Assembly: GCA_002402165.1 (NCBI GenBank)
Contig: NVVI01000059.1
Location: 1 to 5,771, forward strand
Length of the DNA stretch: 5,771 nucleotides
DNA from: Flavobacteriales bacterium
GTDB taxonomy: Bacteria > Bacteroidota > Bacteroidia > Flavobacteriales_E > Vicingaceae
Direction: 5' to 3'
Below the pieces are notes generated by a model. That model made no database searches and had not been told where the DNA came from. It worked only from the letters and a program-made list of their open reading frames with translations. Below are positions 4,469-5,771 of this stretch, piece after piece. The translations under genes were made by a program, and so were the position numbers. Every line of letters begins with the position of its first letter. Positions within the stretch are counted from its first letter, which is position 1.

Positions 4469-5419
4469 TTATTTAATAGCAATTTTTTTAATTGTAGTCA
4501 GTTCTCCATTCGAAATGTTTACAAAATACAACCCGCTTTTTAGTGCTAGGTTATAGTTTTTAGAAATTGAACCGTTAACTGTTAACGTTTCGCTATGTAC
4601 TAATTTACCTAGCATATCAATTATGCTTAACTCATAATTACCTGCTTTAACATTAGTTAAACTAACAGTAAACTGTCCACTACTAGGATTTGGGTACACC
4701 TGAGTATTTGCCTCTAGTGCTTGTTCACTCATTCCTACAGTATTCCAATCTATAAGTTCTATGTCATCCACATAAAAGTTAGATCCGGTTTCAACACTAG
4801 CTCCAGCATCGGTATAAGCAACACCAAAAATATCAACTACACCAAATCCACCTGCTGCTCCCCAAGCAAAAAGCCCAATTGATGTTGAATTAATAAACAC
4901 TTCATATGATCCAGCGTCTAAATCAACCATTATACTTATGTCCGTCCAAGCGTTTTGATTATATGCAAAAACACCGTTATTGGCAACACTAACATGTCCA
5001 CTACCATCTGAATTAAAGAAAATATCTGCTCCGTATTCGTACCCAGCTCCATTTGTTGCCCAAACACTTCCAAGATTGAAGTAACCGCCAAAACCAGTTT
5101 CAATATAATATTTCATCTTTATTTCATATTGACCAGTAGTATAAACAGATGGGAATGGAATTACAACATCATGAAGATAGTTTCCAGCTCCACCATTAAA
5201 TACATTTAAAGAATTAGAAGTAGTGCTTGAGTAAGTATTAGAAACCAGAGCATCCTCAGCAGTACCTGCACCACCACTCCAAGTAGCCCATAAAGTTCCA
5301 TTTTCAGCAACTATAGTGTTCCCAGAAGTATAGGAATCAAAATTTTCTGAAAGAATAGTAGTTTGTGCCAACATTATTGTTGGTAAAAAAATCAAAGAAA
5401 TTAGTAGTTTTTTTTTCAT
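4469..5419 (-). CDS. T9SS type A sorting domain-containing secreted beta-sandwich protein
   Basis: This 316-residue protein has a signal peptide at 1-19 (MKKK, hydrophobic core, LAQ). Residues about 24-224 form a Gly/Asn/Thr-rich beta-sandwich of the concanavalin/LamG-like kind. It opens with SENFDSY (24-30) and closes with FYVDDIELI (215-223), an ending common in Bacteroidota extracellular binding modules. Residues 240-316 are a T9SS type A C-terminal sorting domain: VYPNPSSGQF (241-250), IIDMLGKLV (266-274), LKSGLYFVNI (293-302) and a basic end KKIAIK. The protein should cross the inner membrane by Sec and the outer membrane by T9SS, ending on the surface or outside. There is no catalytic domain, so it is more likely a binding or adhesion protein. 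The ligand cannot be read from sequence. A terminator follows it, and it is transcribed divergently from the SulP gene. Confidence 0.95.
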   Translation of the reverse strand: MKKKLLISLIFLPTIMLAQTTILSENFDSYTSGNTIVAENGTLWATWSGGAGTAEDALVSNTYSSTTSNSLNVFNGGAGNYLHDVVIPFPSVYTTGQYEIKMKYYIETGFGGYFNLGSVWATNGAGYEYGADIFFNSDGSGHVSVANNGVFAYNQNAWTDISIMVDLDAGSYEVFINSTSIGLFAWGAAGGFGVVDIFGVAYTDAGASVETGSNFYVDDIELIDWNTVGMSEQALEANTQVYPNPSSGQFTVSLTNVKAGNYELSIIDMLGKLVHSETLTVNGSISKNYNLALKSGLYFVNISNGELTTIKKIAIK

Positions 5420-5447
5420 AATAAAAAGTTTTATTTGTTTAGTTATT

Positions 5448-5455
5448 TAAAGCTA
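5448..5455 (-). promoter_or_regulatory. Weak -7-like box upstream of the T9SS-protein gene
   Basis: TAGCTTTA, read from 5455 to 5448, matches seven of eight positions of TAnnTTTG. It would give a leader of about 20 bases before the ATG at 5419. No TTG is found at -33. It is offered only because no better box lies in the divergent intergenic region on this strand. Confidence 0.25.
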
Positions 5456-5523
5456 AAATAAACATTTTTTAAGGTAAATCATAATTTAATTTAACCCTTA
5501 TTTTCTAATCTCAAGTAATAAAT

Positions 5524-5531
5524 TATCTTTG
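5524..5531 (+). promoter_or_regulatory. Promoter -7 box for the SulP transporter gene
   Basis: TATCTTTG is an exact TAnnTTTG match. Transcription would start near 5538, giving a leader of about 20 bases that contains AAGGA at 5549-5553, four bases before the ATG. No clear TTG element lies upstream. Confidence 0.45.
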
Positions 5532-5557
5532 CCGCTTTTTAACCCTATAAGGATCAA

Positions 5558-5771
5558 ATGAGAAAATTAATTTTAAACATTACTACTAATCCTAAAAATG
5601 ATATTTTATCTGGGCTAACAGTAGCTCTAGCATTAGTGCCAGAAGCTGTTGCTTTCTCATTTGTAGCAGGGATTGACCCGCTAGTTGGTTTGTATGGAGC
5701 TTTTATGATGGGAATAGTTACCGCTATTTTTGGAGGTAGACCAGGAATGATATCTGGTGCTACTGGTGCTA
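5558..5771 (+). CDS. SulP family inorganic anion transporter, N-terminal part
   Basis: The first 71 codons are present and the window edge cuts the gene. The visible part matches the start of SulP/SLC26 permeases. A short cytoplasmic lead is followed by [19 protein letters not shown] (16-34), the first membrane segment with the family's ALVPEA-type motif. Next comes [12 protein letters not shown] (38-49), then a second segment, then [13 protein letters not shown] (59-71), which contributes to the anion-binding core. Such proteins move sulfate, bicarbonate or related anions across the inner membrane; the substrate cannot be told from this part. A C-terminal STAS domain would be expected but is outside the window. 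A Shine-Dalgarno-like AAGGA lies four bases before the ATG, unusual for this window, and supports the start together with the promoter box at 5524-5531. Confidence 0.93.
   Translation, partial: MRKLILNITTNPKNDILSGLTVALALVPEAVAFSFVAGIDPLVGLYGAFMMGIVTAIFGGRPGMISGATGA

Noticed and set aside
1..5771. CRISPR array, tRNA, rRNA or complete insertion sequence
   Set aside because: No regularly spaced repeats, cloverleaf, ribosomal RNA text or transposase gene was seen on either strand.

Overview
The window is AT-rich DNA that reads as a chromosome of the phylum Bacteroidota, most likely class Flavobacteriia. Three things support this. One gene ends in a type IX secretion system (T9SS) C-terminal sorting domain. 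Several genes have a TAnnTTTG promoter box, the -7 element of this phylum, instead of a -10 box. Most genes lack a Shine-Dalgarno sequence. No species can be named from sequence alone.

Positions 1-1040 hold no convincing gene. They are full of hairpins (22-71, 143-169, 279-297, 340-374, 430-452, 722-748, 790-813) and look like interspersed repeat or decayed cassette DNA. Two overlapping plus-strand open frames at 791-1046 are doubtful. Positions 1043-2678 on the minus strand form a small mobile-type module. It has the C-terminal 65 codons of a broken tyrosine recombinase, then a RhuM-Doc/Fic fusion, then a directly abutting small gene with a degenerate PD-(D/E)XK-like look. The last two are probably one operon with its own promoter inside the recombinase relic. 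They are the best candidate in the window for a little-described toxin/partner pair.

Positions 2679-3190 are a gene-poor junction with two hairpin terminators and a possible tiny membrane peptide. A MOSC-domain protein follows at 3195-3641 (minus), with a promoter box so close to its ATG that the mRNA may be leaderless. Next to it, on the plus strand, lies a 25-codon relic that resembles the end of a class III aminotransferase. These relics suggest that 2480-3800 has been rearranged repeatedly.

Positions 3848-5419 carry two minus-strand exported proteins: a 161-residue protein of unknown role and a 316-residue T9SS-secreted beta-sandwich protein, separated by a clear terminator. The window ends inside a plus-strand SulP-family anion transporter, divergently transcribed from the T9SS gene. 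Apart from the RhuM-Doc pair, the genes appear to be independent single units.
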